A stretch of 64,000 bases of DNA from Ruminococcus sp. 210702-SL.1.03 (lineage in GTDB: Bacteria > Bacillota > Clostridia > Oscillospirales > Ruminococcaceae), in assembly GCF_020559915.1 (NCBI RefSeq), contig NZ_JAJCLZ010000005.1:62001-126000 (forward strand). Direction: 5' to 3'. The notes beneath the pieces were generated by a model. The model saw only the letters and a list, made by a program, of their open reading frames with translations, did no database searches and had not been told where the DNA came from. The number at the start of each line of letters is the position of its first letter. The first letter of the stretch is position 1. A program made the position numbers and the translations under genes. Of the stretch, positions 41,781-50,910 are shown in pieces.

Positions 41781-42635
41781 ATGGCGGACAAAAGATACTG
41801 CCGCTGCTCGGATGACGGCAGACCCGAATTTTACGGCTGCGGAAATCTCTCCGCGCCCGCGGGGTTTGTGCACCAGCGGCGGACGATGGGCTGCATGGTG
41901 CTGATATATGTGCTGGCGGGCGAGCTGCACATTTCGGCAGGCGGGCGGCTGCACGATGTGAAAAGCGGCGAATATATACTGCTGCGCGCGGGCGAAGAGC
42001 ATTTCGGCACACAGCGCTCGTCGGAGGATATTTCCTACTTTTGGGTGCATTTTAAGTGCGGCGAGTGGCGCGGCGCGGACGCGGAGGAACTTCGGCAGAC
42101 TGCAGGCAAGGGATACATCGCCGCGGAGCACGCCGCCGAGCGCGGGGGCAGGCTTCCGCAGCTTTTCCGCCAGCTTTTAGACCTCTCGCTCGCGCCGCCG
42201 CCATATCGTGAGAAGCTCGCCGCCTGTTCGCTGGAGCTGCTGCTGACCGAGCTTTCGCGCGAGTGCTGCGCCGAGATCTCTAGCAGCAGCAACGAATTTT
42301 CGCCGCTGATAACCTCGGTGCGGGTGTGGACGGCTGAAAACTGCGCCCGCCGCCTCACCATAGCCGAGATAGCCGCGCAGTTTCACTACAACGCCGAATA
42401 CCTCAGCTCGATCTTCAAGAAAGAAACGGGCGAAACGCTTTCGGCATATCTGCTGCATTCGCGGATAGAGCGCTCAAAAGCCCTGCTGACGGCGGGCGCG
42501 AGCGTAAAGGAGGCGGCGTTTTCCAGCGGATTTTCCGACGAAAAATACTTCATGCGCCAGTTTCGCAGGCTTGAGGGCACTACTCCCCTGCGATTCAAAA
42601 ACGCTTTTGCAAAGAAAAAAGTCAATAACAGATAA
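41781..42635 (+). CDS. AraC-family transcriptional regulator
   Basis: A 284-residue regulator. The N-terminal cupin-like sensor (about 10-110) has HISAGGRLHDVKSGEYILLRAGEEH, and the C-terminal double helix-turn-helix (about 185-280) has LTIAEIAAQFHYNAEYLSSIF and ASVKEAAFSSGFSDEKYFMRQFRRLEG. AraC proteins of this type usually sense sugars. It converges with the GH127 gene, so it is the prime candidate for its control. The ATG at 41781 follows GGGTGA. Confidence 0.9.
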   Translation: MADKRYCRCSDDGRPEFYGCGNLSAPAGFVHQRRTMGCMVLIYVLAGELHISAGGRLHDVKSGEYILLRAGEEHFGTQRSSEDISYFWVHFKCGEWRGADAEELRQTAGKGYIAAEHAAERGGRLPQLFRQLLDLSLAPPPYREKLAACSLELLLTELSRECCAEISSSSNEFSPLITSVRVWTAENCARRLTIAEIAAQFHYNAEYLSSIFKKETGETLSAYLLHSRIERSKALLTAGASVKEAAFSSGFSDEKYFMRQFRRLEGTTPLRFKNAFAKKKVNNR

Positions 42636-42637
42636 AA

Positions 42638-42675
42638 AATACCGCAAAACCTTTTACAGTTTTGCGGTATTCGCA
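42638..42675. terminator. Bidirectional terminator between araC and the GH127 gene
   Basis: Perfect 13-bp stem AATACCGCAAAAC/GTTTTGCGGTATT with an 8-base loop; the minus strand continues with TTTTT. Confidence 0.88.
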
Positions 42676-42701
42676 TTTATATTATTCCCACATTTGAAAG
42701 C

Positions 42702-44516
42702 TTATCTGTGAGTAAAATAAACGGTGTAGACCTCGTCCACGATGTCGTAAAGCGGCTTGAACTCTATGTTCTTCTGCTGATTTTTGGTGCGGTAGCAGGT
42801 CTGCTTCCAAGGGAAAGTGCCGTAGGTGTGCTCGGAAAGCGGCGCGAAGATTTCTTCGGGTCTGGAAATATCACCGCTGATTCCACAATCGCTGTCGGTA
42901 ATACCTGCGAGCACTATCGGGCCGTCCACCGCGGCGCAAAGCTCGGGGGAATCGGACAGGGTCTGCATATTTATCTTGCTCGGGAAGAACACCTTTATCT
43001 CGTCGCTGCCCCACTCGCGGCGCAGGATCATAAAGCCGCCGCGTATCTCGGGCTGAACGCTCTCGCCGTTTACGGAAAGCTTCACCTCGCCGCTTACCCA
43101 GCAGGGCAGGCGCAGAGCAAGCTCAAAATCGGCGGGTTTATCGGTATTTACGTTGAATTTCAGCGCCCAGCGATTCATTCTGCCGTCGTCGCGCTCGTCG
43201 AAAAACGCCTGATCGTTGTAATATTTCATATCGCTCGTCTGCTCAAAGTGCACCTTAGCGCCCGCCAGCTCGAAATCAGCCTGCGAGGAGATGTACTGCG
43301 CAACGCTGAGCCTATTCATTTCCTCGTCGATGAAGTAGATGAGGTCGGGGTAGATGGTCTGCGCCTGCACCATAGTGCCATGGCAGCACCAGAAATCGTG
43401 AGTTTTGCTGCCCCACTTCTTCTTGCTGCCCGCTTTGAGCGGCAGGAAGTAGGTCGGCGTGCCCGTGTAGGGGTTCTGCTGCGCGAGGAAGCCGTTGTAA
43501 AGGCAAAGCTCGATGTAATCGGCATACTTAGCCTCGCCCGTTACGCGGTAGAGGAAGTCGGCGGTGCGCACCATATTATAAACGGTGCAGAACTCCTGAT
43601 CGGTAGCGCTGAGGAACTCTGCCTGACGGTATGGGGGCACCCAAAACTCGCCCGCGTTCGCGCCGCCCGTGCAGTACATTCCGCGCTTTTCTACCGCGCT
43701 CTGCCAAAAAAGCTTCACGCGCGTGAGCCACTTTTCGTCGCCGGTAACTTCGTAAAGCTTAGCCGCGCCGTGCGAAAGGGGTATCGAAGCGTTCGCGTGG
43801 CAGTTGGTGAGGGGGTCGCCGCCCTTTTCGAGGTCGGTGAACATACCCGCGCCGCTGTATTTTTCGGCAAGCTTGAGGTACTTTTCATCGCGGGTAAGCT
43901 CGTAAGCGCGCGCCCAAGCCTCGAGCATACCGCCAGACTCGCCCTTGCAGACGGCGTAGGGGGAAACCTTTTCCGTTTCGGCTATCCACTCGGTGTACCA
44001 GTCGGCGAGGTTTGAGAGCACCTCGAGAGCCTGCTCGCTGCCCGCGTCGGCGTAAGCGTCGGCAAGGCCCATTATCGTCTTATGCATAACGTACTGCGGC
44101 GACCAAACGTGATCGCCCGTTATCATCTTATTGAAATATTTTTCTGGGATAGAGCCTGCCCATTTGCCGCCGTTGAGTTTCTGGCAGCGTGCCAGCTCGG
44201 CAATCATAAAATCGAGCTTAGATTTCAGCGCGGCGTCGCCCTCGGAAGCGAATATCGCGGCTGCGGCGCTGAGCCAGTGACCGAGAAAATGTCCGCGAAG
44301 CTGGCAGGTAGGCGCTTCCCAGCCCCAGTGCAGCTTAGCAGAAGAGGGGTCTTCCAACACCTGAAGCCCCGGCATTACAACGCCCGCTTCGAGATAAAAA
44401 TTCTGCAAAAGGCACTGCGTTTCAAGCTCGGATATGTAACCACGCTCGGTTTCCATGCGCTCGCGGAAAAGTCCGGGCAGCAGCTTTACATTTTTCTTTC
44501 CAACTGACTTCAGCAT
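42702..44516 (-). CDS. GH127-family beta-L-arabinofuranosidase-type enzyme
   Basis: A 604-residue protein of the former DUF1680 family (GH127/GH146). The (alpha/alpha)6 barrel shows the zinc and catalytic residues of Bifidobacterium HypBA1: Glu and Cys in DQEFCTVYNM near 300, and Cys-Cys in FWCCHGTMVQ near 378, the second Cys being the nucleophile. C-terminal beta-sandwiches follow. Expected action is release of L-arabinofuranose from plant glycans or hydroxyproline-linked sugars. No signal peptide, so it is cytoplasmic. AGGG precedes the ATG. Confidence 0.9.
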   Translation of the reverse strand: MLKSVGKKNVKLLPGLFRERMETERGYISELETQCLLQNFYLEAGVVMPGLQVLEDPSSAKLHWGWEAPTCQLRGHFLGHWLSAAAAIFASEGDAALKSKLDFMIAELARCQKLNGGKWAGSIPEKYFNKMITGDHVWSPQYVMHKTIMGLADAYADAGSEQALEVLSNLADWYTEWIAETEKVSPYAVCKGESGGMLEAWARAYELTRDEKYLKLAEKYSGAGMFTDLEKGGDPLTNCHANASIPLSHGAAKLYEVTGDEKWLTRVKLFWQSAVEKRGMYCTGGANAGEFWVPPYRQAEFLSATDQEFCTVYNMVRTADFLYRVTGEAKYADYIELCLYNGFLAQQNPYTGTPTYFLPLKAGSKKKWGSKTHDFWCCHGTMVQAQTIYPDLIYFIDEEMNRLSVAQYISSQADFELAGAKVHFEQTSDMKYYNDQAFFDERDDGRMNRWALKFNVNTDKPADFELALRLPCWVSGEVKLSVNGESVQPEIRGGFMILRREWGSDEIKVFFPSKINMQTLSDSPELCAAVDGPIVLAGITDSDCGISGDISRPEEIFAPLSEHTYGTFPWKQTCYRTKNQQKNIEFKPLYDIVDEVYTVYFTHR

Positions 44517-44551
44517 AATAAAACCCTCCGTATCGTTTGATCGTGTATCAC

Positions 44552-44580
44552 ATTATACCACAAATAAGCGCATTTGTCGG
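44552..44580 (-). promoter_or_regulatory. Promoter of the GH127 gene
   Basis: Minus-strand CCGACA (44575-44580), 17-base spacer ending TTGTGG, TATAAT (44552-44557); weak -35, extended -10. Confidence 0.65.
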
Positions 44581-44604
44581 TAGACTATTCCGCAGAACTA
44601 GTAG

Positions 44605-44754
44605 ACTAATCGCATATCATATCCGACGGGCGCGGTATCGGGCGCTTTCGGCGACGACCTCAGAAAAGGCATACTCGCCGCGATAATTTCCCCTATACTG
44701 CTGCTCGTCGGGCTGTTTTTCTGCCGCAAAAGCGGACGCACATCGCGCAACTGA
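44605..44754 (+). pseudogene. Remnant C-terminus of a membrane protein gene
   Basis: An open frame of 49 codons without a start, bounded upstream by in-frame TAG codons. It encodes GDDLRKGILAAIISPILLLVG, then LFFCRKSGRTSRN: a short polar part, a TM helix and a basic tail, typical of a membrane protein C-terminus. A good plus-strand terminator follows 10 bases later. This reads as the 3' end of a gene whose front was deleted. Identity unknown. Confidence 0.55.
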
Positions 44755-44763
44755 ATAAAAATC

Positions 44764-44802
44764 AAAAGCTGTACGGATTTTAGTCATCCATACAGCTTTT
44801 TT
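44764..44802. terminator. Terminator after the gene remnant
   Basis: Stem AAAAGCTGTACGGAT/ATCCATACAGCTTTT with one mismatch, loop TTTAGTC-like and seven T on the plus strand; also usable by the convergent minus-strand gene. Confidence 0.82.
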
Positions 44803-45663
44803 TCAATAGTAATAATCTAAATATATCTTGTAACCGCTCTTGCCGGGGTCGCCCCTGTACGTTTTTATCCAGCCGAACTGGCCGTCTTTGTAAGTGTACA
44901 GCCAGCGGTCGTCATTGCGTTTTTCGCCATATATCGTCAGCTTTTCGCCCTTGTTGATGTAGATCTTGCTGGTGGAGTTTTCGTTAGGCTCGTTTCTCAG
45001 CATAAGCTCGTTCACGCGGCTGACGACTTCGTATCGCTCAGATGAATGAAGAGCGATCTGAGGTTCAGTTACATTGGCTACTTTCTGCACCGTATCTTTG
45101 AGCAGCTCCGCCCTGCACCAGCCGTACTCACTGCCGTACTGAGTATATATCCACCTGACGTTGTCCGTATGCTCCTCGGCGTAGACCGTCAGCATTGCCC
45201 CCGGCGAAACATCGCATATCAGCGTGTACTGCTCGCTCGGACCTTTGCGCATCTGCACGAGCGTACCGTCGCTCGGCGCGAAAAGGCAGCCGCTCTCCGC
45301 CATTACCGCAGGCGCGTAAGGCGTGTCGATCTTTTCATCTGAGCTGTTTTCGGCAGTCTGTTCGGTCTGCTCGGTCTGCTCGGTCTGTGCGTCGGCGTCA
45401 ACAGCCGCAGCGCTCGACACCGCCGAATTTTGGTATACGTCAGCTTCGCTCTCGCCGCCGTTCGCTCCGCGCTTCACAACTATCGCGACCACCAGCGCCG
45501 CCATACATATACAGCAGACCGAGCATATCAGCGCGGGCAGGAGTATCTTGAACCTGCTGACGTCCGCGCCCTGATTTTTGGGCGGCTGTTTTTGACCGCA
45601 GTATATACAAAAATCCGAGCCATCGGGCAGGGGGTTCCCGCAATATTTACACTTCATTTCCAT
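44803..45663 (-). CDS. Zinc-ribbon membrane protein with two SH3-like domains
   Basis: A 286-residue protein: an N-terminal cytoplasmic zinc ribbon (CKYCGNPLPDGSDFCIYCG), a TM helix at about 42-65 with the unusual SVCCICMAA, a Gln/Thr/Glu linker, and two bacterial SH3-like domains (about 120-190 and 205-275) of the type LMLRNEPNENS...GWIKTY. SH3b domains commonly bind peptidoglycan. A close paralogue of the upstream gene, whose stop codon it follows directly; the ATG at 45663 is chosen over a GTG at 45666. Function unknown. Confidence 0.78.
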   Translation of the reverse strand: MEMKCKYCGNPLPDGSDFCIYCGQKQPPKNQGADVSRFKILLPALICSVCCICMAALVVAIVVKRGANGGESEADVYQNSAVSSAAAVDADAQTEQTEQTEQTAENSSDEKIDTPYAPAVMAESGCLFAPSDGTLVQMRKGPSEQYTLICDVSPGAMLTVYAEEHTDNVRWIYTQYGSEYGWCRAELLKDTVQKVANVTEPQIALHSSERYEVVSRVNELMLRNEPNENSTSKIYINKGEKLTIYGEKRNDDRWLYTYKDGQFGWIKTYRGDPGKSGYKIYLDYYY

Positions 45664-45666
45664 CAC

Positions 45667-47238
45667 TCACTTCAACTCCGCCCCGCCCCACTCAACAGCG
45701 GCAAAGCCTTTGCGCTCGAACCCGCTGAGCTTCTGCTCGGGAATGTCTATCTTCTCCTCAAGCGGGCGGTATGTCATGAACACGCGCAGCAGGCTGTCGG
45801 GCTTCGGGGATATATCTAGTTCGTAATTATCGGTGTAGATGTCGCTTTGGAACGCTATCTGATTATACTTATTGTGCTCCATTCGCGGCAGCCAGTATAC
45901 TATGAATTCGTTGCGCTCGTCCTCGTTAAGACCCAGTATTTCAAGCTTTTCGCGCAGGAATTTTTCGGTATCTTCGCCCTTTACAACAAAGCCCTGCGAC
46001 ATATCATAATGTGCACGGTCGTTCACGCTGTCCCAGAAAAGATAGTGATAATTTCCGCCGTCAGCTTTGTTGACTAGCTTGCCGTCGGGGTAGGCGGTAA
46101 CGTTCCAGCCGTTGCCATATGCGGGGTATGTTGTCGAGATCTCGGCATTTTTCGCAGTAAGCTTTACGGAAACATCGGTCGGGCGCTGGGGGTAGAGGTA
46201 GATGACGGGTTTCGCCGCGCCGCCCTCATATTGAACGTAAGCTTTGTAGTCCGAACTGTCGTATTCACCCCTGTATGCCATTATCCAGCCGCGCTGACCA
46301 TTATACTCGGTGTATATCCATTTGCCGTTATCGTCGTCGTTGTAGCCGTACTCCTCCATCGCCGTGCCGCTGTCGATGCTGTCCATCGCGGCGTAGCTCT
46401 TGTCGGGGCCTTTGCGCAGGGTCAGATCATTAACGACCACTGTAAAATGCGGGTGATAGTCATCTTCAATGTAGTTATCCGGCTCGACTATATCGTACTC
46501 TATCGGCAGACTGTACGAAAGATATTTTTCCGTGCACCAGCCATACACGCCGTTGTACTCGACATACGCCCACGTTTCGCCGTCGCCGCTGCGCTCGGCA
46601 TAAACAGCTAGTTCGTAACGGCGAGGTATCTCAGTTTTGTAAGCATATTTATATCCCGGCCCGATGCGCATAGTCAGCGGGTCTTTCTTGGTCGCGACAT
46701 ACATAGTTCCGACGTAGCTCGTGCTGTCGGGGGTTACCGGTATCTTATATTTATCCTGCGTAGTAGTGGTGGCGGGCTTGGTCTGCGGAGCGGTAGTCTG
46801 CGCAGTGGTTTTCTCCTCGGTCTGCTCCGTCTGCGGCTGTTCGGTTTGATCGGTCTGTGTCGATTGCTCGGTTTGAGCGGCTGCGGCTGTCTGGGTCTGC
46901 GGGGCGCTGTTTTCATCGGCGCTGTCCGTTTTTACACTGCCGCGGGTCAGCACTATCGCCGCGACCATCGCCGCCATGCACACGCAGCACACCGAGCATA
47001 TCACCGCGGGTATCAGAAACCGAAAGCGCTTCGGCGAAGCGGGCGGCTCGGGCGGAGCGTAAATATCGCCGTTTATCGTGCCGTACTGCTCATATTGTTC
47101 CGGCTGTTCATATTGGTCATACCGGTCGTACTGATACTGCTGCTCAGGCTCATCTGCGCCGCGCGATAATTTGTTACCGCAGGCGGGACAAAACGCCGAA
47201 TCATTCGGCAGTTCTTTTCCACATTTCGGGCAAAACAT
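45667..47238 (-). CDS. Zinc-ribbon membrane protein with SH3-like domains and a YLYP-type C-terminal domain
   Basis: A 523-residue protein. An N-terminal zinc ribbon (CPKCGKELPNDSAFCPACG) is followed by a Tyr/Gln/Glu tract, a TM helix with SVCCVCMAA, a Thr/Gln linker and two SH3-like domains (about 165-245 and 265-335). The C-terminal domain of about 180 residues begins KPVIYLYPQRPTDVSVKL and contains YPAYGNGWNV and YHYLFWD. I recall the KPVIYLYP domain as widespread but uncharacterised in Firmicutes. The ATG at 47238 starts at the zinc ribbon with AAGAG upstream. First of a two-gene unit. Confidence 0.78.
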   Translation of the reverse strand: MFCPKCGKELPNDSAFCPACGNKLSRGADEPEQQYQYDRYDQYEQPEQYEQYGTINGDIYAPPEPPASPKRFRFLIPAVICSVCCVCMAAMVAAIVLTRGSVKTDSADENSAPQTQTAAAAQTEQSTQTDQTEQPQTEQTEEKTTAQTTAPQTKPATTTTQDKYKIPVTPDSTSYVGTMYVATKKDPLTMRIGPGYKYAYKTEIPRRYELAVYAERSGDGETWAYVEYNGVYGWCTEKYLSYSLPIEYDIVEPDNYIEDDYHPHFTVVVNDLTLRKGPDKSYAAMDSIDSGTAMEEYGYNDDDNGKWIYTEYNGQRGWIMAYRGEYDSSDYKAYVQYEGGAAKPVIYLYPQRPTDVSVKLTAKNAEISTTYPAYGNGWNVTAYPDGKLVNKADGGNYHYLFWDSVNDRAHYDMSQGFVVKGEDTEKFLREKLEILGLNEDERNEFIVYWLPRMEHNKYNQIAFQSDIYTDNYELDISPKPDSLLRVFMTYRPLEEKIDIPEQKLSGFERKGFAAVEWGGAELK

Positions 47239-47313
47239 ATATATCACTCTTTCTATAATTCCTGTATTTTTTAACAAACGTTATACGCTATACCTTTATA
47301 ATACCTTTATAAT

Positions 47314-47342
47314 ATAATAGCACATACGCGCCGCCGTGTCAA
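47314..47342 (-). promoter_or_regulatory. Promoter of the zinc-ribbon/SH3 gene pair
   Basis: Minus-strand TTGACA (47337-47342), 17-base spacer ending TGTGC, TATTAT (47314-47319). Confidence 0.72.
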
Positions 47343-47396
47343 CATTATTTTCCGACTAAAAAAAAGCGCGACCTGCTGCGGACGCACCTTTTTGTT

Positions 47397-48038
47397 TCAT
47401 ATTTCTATAATATCCGCTACCGCCTTGCCGTTTTTCTTCAAGCAGTAGACTATGTGGAATTTGTCGCCGATAACGGGGCGGCTTTTTTTGACGAAAAATT
47501 TTCCCGTATGTTCGCCGCCGCGGGAATCGTTATAGCGCATCTTACATTCATATGCGAACTGGTCTATCTGCTTCACGCTGACCACCTCGGCGAGCGCGGG
47601 CTTACCGTTTTTGGTAAGCATACGGTTGACTATCGAATCGTGATGACCCATGAAAAATACCACAAATCCCGAGATCCAAAGCGCTGTCATTATCACCGCG
47701 GAAACGGCTATCAGCGAATTTGAAGGCGGGCAGTAGACCTTTTCGGGGTAGGAATCTGTAACGAGCGCCGTAAAGCTCTCACCCTTTGAAGTGCGGCGGT
47801 TCATAGTCGCCTCAGCCAGTATTTCCTCGCCTGTATCATCTGTATAAACGGCGTGCACGAGCTGCTTTCCCTTTTTATGCTCCTCCACCGATACCACACG
47901 GCACTGCACTTCAGTACCATTACGCAGGTAGTTCATAGCGGAAGAAACGCTTTTCACACAAAGCCACGGAATGAAAATTATCATAGCGAGGCCGATGAGC
48001 GAAAGCATCAAAGCGCGCACCCCATTGCCCTTCTGCAT
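47397..48038 (-). CDS. DUF3592-like membrane protein
   Basis: A 213-residue protein with TM helices at about 10-30 and 108-130. Two similar extramembrane beta domains flank them: VQCRVVSVEEHKKGKQLVHAVYTDD and ALAEVVSVKQIDQFAYECKMRYND, each followed by a segment with Tyr-Cys. The alternation of such beta units with TM helices matches DUF3592. The function is unknown. GGGG lies before the ATG. A monocistronic gene with its own promoter. Confidence 0.7.
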   Translation of the reverse strand: MQKGNGVRALMLSLIGLAMIIFIPWLCVKSVSSAMNYLRNGTEVQCRVVSVEEHKKGKQLVHAVYTDDTGEEILAEATMNRRTSKGESFTALVTDSYPEKVYCPPSNSLIAVSAVIMTALWISGFVVFFMGHHDSIVNRMLTKNGKPALAEVVSVKQIDQFAYECKMRYNDSRGGEHTGKFFVKKSRPVIGDKFHIVYCLKKNGKAVADIIEI

Positions 48039-48086
48039 ATATATCCCCCTTTTTACGAGCGCTTTTGCCAGCGTTCGACAAGATAT

Positions 48087-48115
48087 ATTATAGCACAGAT
48101 ATTACGAGATGTCAA
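48087..48115 (-). promoter_or_regulatory. Promoter of the DUF3592-like gene
   Basis: Minus-strand TTGACA (48110-48115), 17-base spacer ending TGTGC, TATAAT (48087-48092). Confidence 0.8.
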
Positions 48116-48270
48116 TGATTTTTTGTACAAATAATTAAAAAAGACCGACTTGGCAATTTATTAACCCTTGGGCAAAATGTCAATATTTTTATATAATTGG
48201 ATAATCTAACGATATACCTATACTCTAAAATTTATGCAAGCAATATATTCAAAGATATATATTACCGTGC

Positions 48271-49236
48271 TCATTTACGCATCATCTCGCACCCCGTAAA
48301 ATAATGCAGAAGTATCTCCTCGCAGCCGCTTCCCTGCTTCGCCATTTCGTTCGCGCCGTGCTGACTCATGCCTACCAAATGCCCGCAGCCCAGCGCGCGG
48401 CAGGTGAATTCCCCGTCGGCATATTCTACCTCTATGTGCTGCGATGGCAGGTCGAGCAGCGCGCATATCCGCGACGCTTCGCATATCTCGCCGCCCACGC
48501 GCATTTTCAGCACCGTGCCGCCCGGAGAACGCTCCGCCGCAGTCAGCCAGCCCTCAGGCTCGCCGCTAAGGTCGCAGTCGGTGAACTCCGCCGTCAGCAG
48601 CCTTTTCATCTCCGCTTCGCTGTAATCCCGCACCGTTTCGCACTCCTCAAGCTCGGCGTCCCACTCGCTATCGACCGATGTCAGATACGGTATCTCCTCG
48701 CCCCACATCACCTGCGCCGACTCGGTCTTGCCGTAGGATATGCCGTGAAACGCTACCAATATCGGCTCGCCCTGCCAGCTGAGCGTGAGCGGTTCGGCAT
48801 ATTCAGCCGCAGCGGTTATCTTTTTCAATGCCGCACCGTAACCGTCGCCGTAGACCTCCCGCGCCTGATCTTCCGTGAAAAACGCCTGATAGCGGCTGCC
48901 GTCATCGCTCATATGTGCGCCGCGCAGATCCGCCGCAGGCTCGGCGCTCTCGGCAAGTATACGCCGCCGCGCATATGTAGAAGCCAGCACCGCCTGCGCT
49001 TTCAGCGCCTCGTCCTCAAAATCGGCAGGCATCTGCGCAAATACCGCGCCTATTATGTAATCCTTCATGCTGTACTCAGCCACCCTGCCCGTTTCCTCAC
49101 AGAGTATCTTCACAGTTTCGTAACCTTGCAAACCGCCCGCGGCAGCTTTTTCCGACTCGCGCCGCGCATATCCAACGCAGGGTATCAGCAGCAGCAGCAC
49201 TGCAAAAACTGCAATAAGCTGTAAGTAATCTTTCAT
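48271..49236 (-). CDS. SpoIID-family protein with altered catalytic position
   Basis: A 321-residue SpoIID/LytB-type protein: an N-terminal TM anchor (about 5-24), then the SpoIID domain with YIIGAVFAQMPADFEDEALKA near 58 and the C-terminal GHLVGMSQHGANEMA near 290. SpoIID is a lytic transglycosylase that thins septal peptidoglycan during engulfment. The family normally has Glu in the segment AxEMPA (Glu88 of Bacillus SpoIID by my recollection); here it is Gln. It may be inactive or not the main sporulation enzyme. The ATG at 49236 follows GAAAGGA; a longer frame has no site. Confidence 0.85.
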   Translation of the reverse strand: MKDYLQLIAVFAVLLLLIPCVGYARRESEKAAAGGLQGYETVKILCEETGRVAEYSMKDYIIGAVFAQMPADFEDEALKAQAVLASTYARRRILAESAEPAADLRGAHMSDDGSRYQAFFTEDQAREVYGDGYGAALKKITAAAEYAEPLTLSWQGEPILVAFHGISYGKTESAQVMWGEEIPYLTSVDSEWDAELEECETVRDYSEAEMKRLLTAEFTDCDLSGEPEGWLTAAERSPGGTVLKMRVGGEICEASRICALLDLPSQHIEVEYADGEFTCRALGCGHLVGMSQHGANEMAKQGSGCEEILLHYFTGCEMMRK

Positions 49237-49470
49237 AAATATCGTCCTTTCTTTTGCTTCAGGGTGTGAAAATGAATAACTCTGCTCGATAAAATTCATA
49301 TTTTCATCAAATAAAACAAATTGCTTTTAGCCAAACGGCTATGTTTGTGCAAATCTAACTTGACAAATCGGAAAAAATGTTGTAAAATATTATTTATATA
49401 ATTACGTGAGAATTATTTGTATATTATTGCTGCGCATATTTTGGCGCGGAGAAAGCGAGATGATCTTTAT

Positions 49471-50817
49471 ATGTCAAACGAAACAGCGAGGAATATGCTT
49501 TACCAGCAATTTGTTGCCAATAACGCCATCGACCCTAAATACTACGATAAATATGTGGTAAAAAGAGGTCTGAGAAATTCCGACGGCACCGGCGTAATGG
49601 CTGGTCTTACCAACATCTGTAACGTTCACGGATATGTAATAAACGAAGGCGAAAAATCTCCGATACCGGGCAAACTCGTATTCCGCGGATATGATATCAA
49701 AGATCTCGTAGAAAACGCCGTAAAGGAAAACCGCTTTGCATATGAGGAAACGGTGTATCTGCTGCTGATGGGCAATCTGCCTACTCACGAAGAGCTTGCG
49801 GCTTTTACCGAGCTGATGGACGAAAACCGCCAACTGCCGCCCAACTTCTTTGAAGATATGATACTCAAAGCGCCCTCGAGAAATATAATGAACAAGATGG
49901 GACGCGCCCTGCTCTCTTTATATTCATATGATGAAAACCCCGAAAACAGAAGTCCAGAATTTGAAATGGCTACCGCTATCTCGATAATCTCGAAGCTGCC
50001 TAATATAATGGTATCGGCATATCAGGTAAAGCGCAGAGTTTACGACGGTCAGAGCATGATAATGCACCCGCTGATAAAGGGGCAGTCTACCGCTGAGATG
50101 ATACTTTCAGCCCTGCGCCCCGACCGCAAATTCACCGACGAGGAAGCCAAGCTGCTCGACATAGTGCTTATGCTGCACGCTGAGCACGGCGGCGGAAACA
50201 ACTCTACTTTCACCTGCCGCGTACTTACATCTTCCGGCACCGACCCATACTCGGCATACTCGGCGGCTATCGGCTCGCTGAAAGGCCCGAAGCACGGCGG
50301 CGCTAACATCAAAGTTAACGAGATGTTCACCTGCGTAAAAGAACATGTGCGCAACTGGGATGACGAGGGCGAAGTTGCCGACTTCCTAAGAAAGATACTA
50401 AATAAAGAAGCTTTCGACCACACGGGTCTGATATACGGTATGGGCCACGCGGTATACACCCTTTCCGACCCCCGCGCCGTGATACTCAAGGCCAACGCCG
50501 AGAAGCTCGCGCACGGAACTGAGTTTGAGAAAGAGTTCCGCCTGCTGGAGTCCATCGAGCGCCTTACTCCCGAGCTTTTCGCTGAGAAGAAGGGCGATAT
50601 AAAGGCTATGTGCGCGAACGTAGATATGTACTCGGGTCTGGTATACAGAATGCTGGGCATACCCGAAGACCTCTTCACGCCGCTCTTCGCCGTATCGCGT
50701 ATGGCAGGCTGGTGCGCTCACCGCTTTGAAGAGCTTGTAACGGGCAAGAGAATAATCCGCCCCGCATACAAGGCTGTAATGAAAGAGCGCGAGTATATCC
50801 CGATAGACGAAAGATAA
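49471..50817 (+). CDS. gltA: Citrate synthase
   Basis: A 448-residue citrate synthase condensing oxaloacetate and acetyl-CoA. The active-site His residues are in LMLHAEHGGGNNSTF near 254 and GMGHAVYTLSDPR near 330, with GSLKGPKHGGAN near 290 and Arg in the C-terminal AHRFEELV region. In a fermenting anaerobe it probably serves glutamate synthesis through the oxidative branch. No aconitase or isocitrate dehydrogenase gene is adjacent. The start at 49471 (MSNETARN) gives the normal N-terminus; an upstream in-frame ATG at 49417 is not supported by a ribosome-binding site. Confidence 0.92.
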   Translation: MSNETARNMLYQQFVANNAIDPKYYDKYVVKRGLRNSDGTGVMAGLTNICNVHGYVINEGEKSPIPGKLVFRGYDIKDLVENAVKENRFAYEETVYLLLMGNLPTHEELAAFTELMDENRQLPPNFFEDMILKAPSRNIMNKMGRALLSLYSYDENPENRSPEFEMATAISIISKLPNIMVSAYQVKRRVYDGQSMIMHPLIKGQSTAEMILSALRPDRKFTDEEAKLLDIVLMLHAEHGGGNNSTFTCRVLTSSGTDPYSAYSAAIGSLKGPKHGGANIKVNEMFTCVKEHVRNWDDEGEVADFLRKILNKEAFDHTGLIYGMGHAVYTLSDPRAVILKANAEKLAHGTEFEKEFRLLESIERLTPELFAEKKGDIKAMCANVDMYSGLVYRMLGIPEDLFTPLFAVSRMAGWCAHRFEELVTGKRIIRPAYKAVMKEREYIPIDER

Positions 50818-50837
50818 CACATCATCATACTGATTAT

Positions 50838-50880
50838 AACGCTCCCTTTCGGCGAAATATGCCGAAGCGGGGCGTTTGTT
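50838..50880 (+). terminator. Terminator of the citrate synthase gene
   Basis: Stem AACGC(T)CC/GGGGCGTT with inner TCGGC/GCCGA, followed by TGTTTT. Confidence 0.8.
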
Positions 50881-50910
50881 TTAATATATGTGTACTGAGA
50901 TATTTATATA

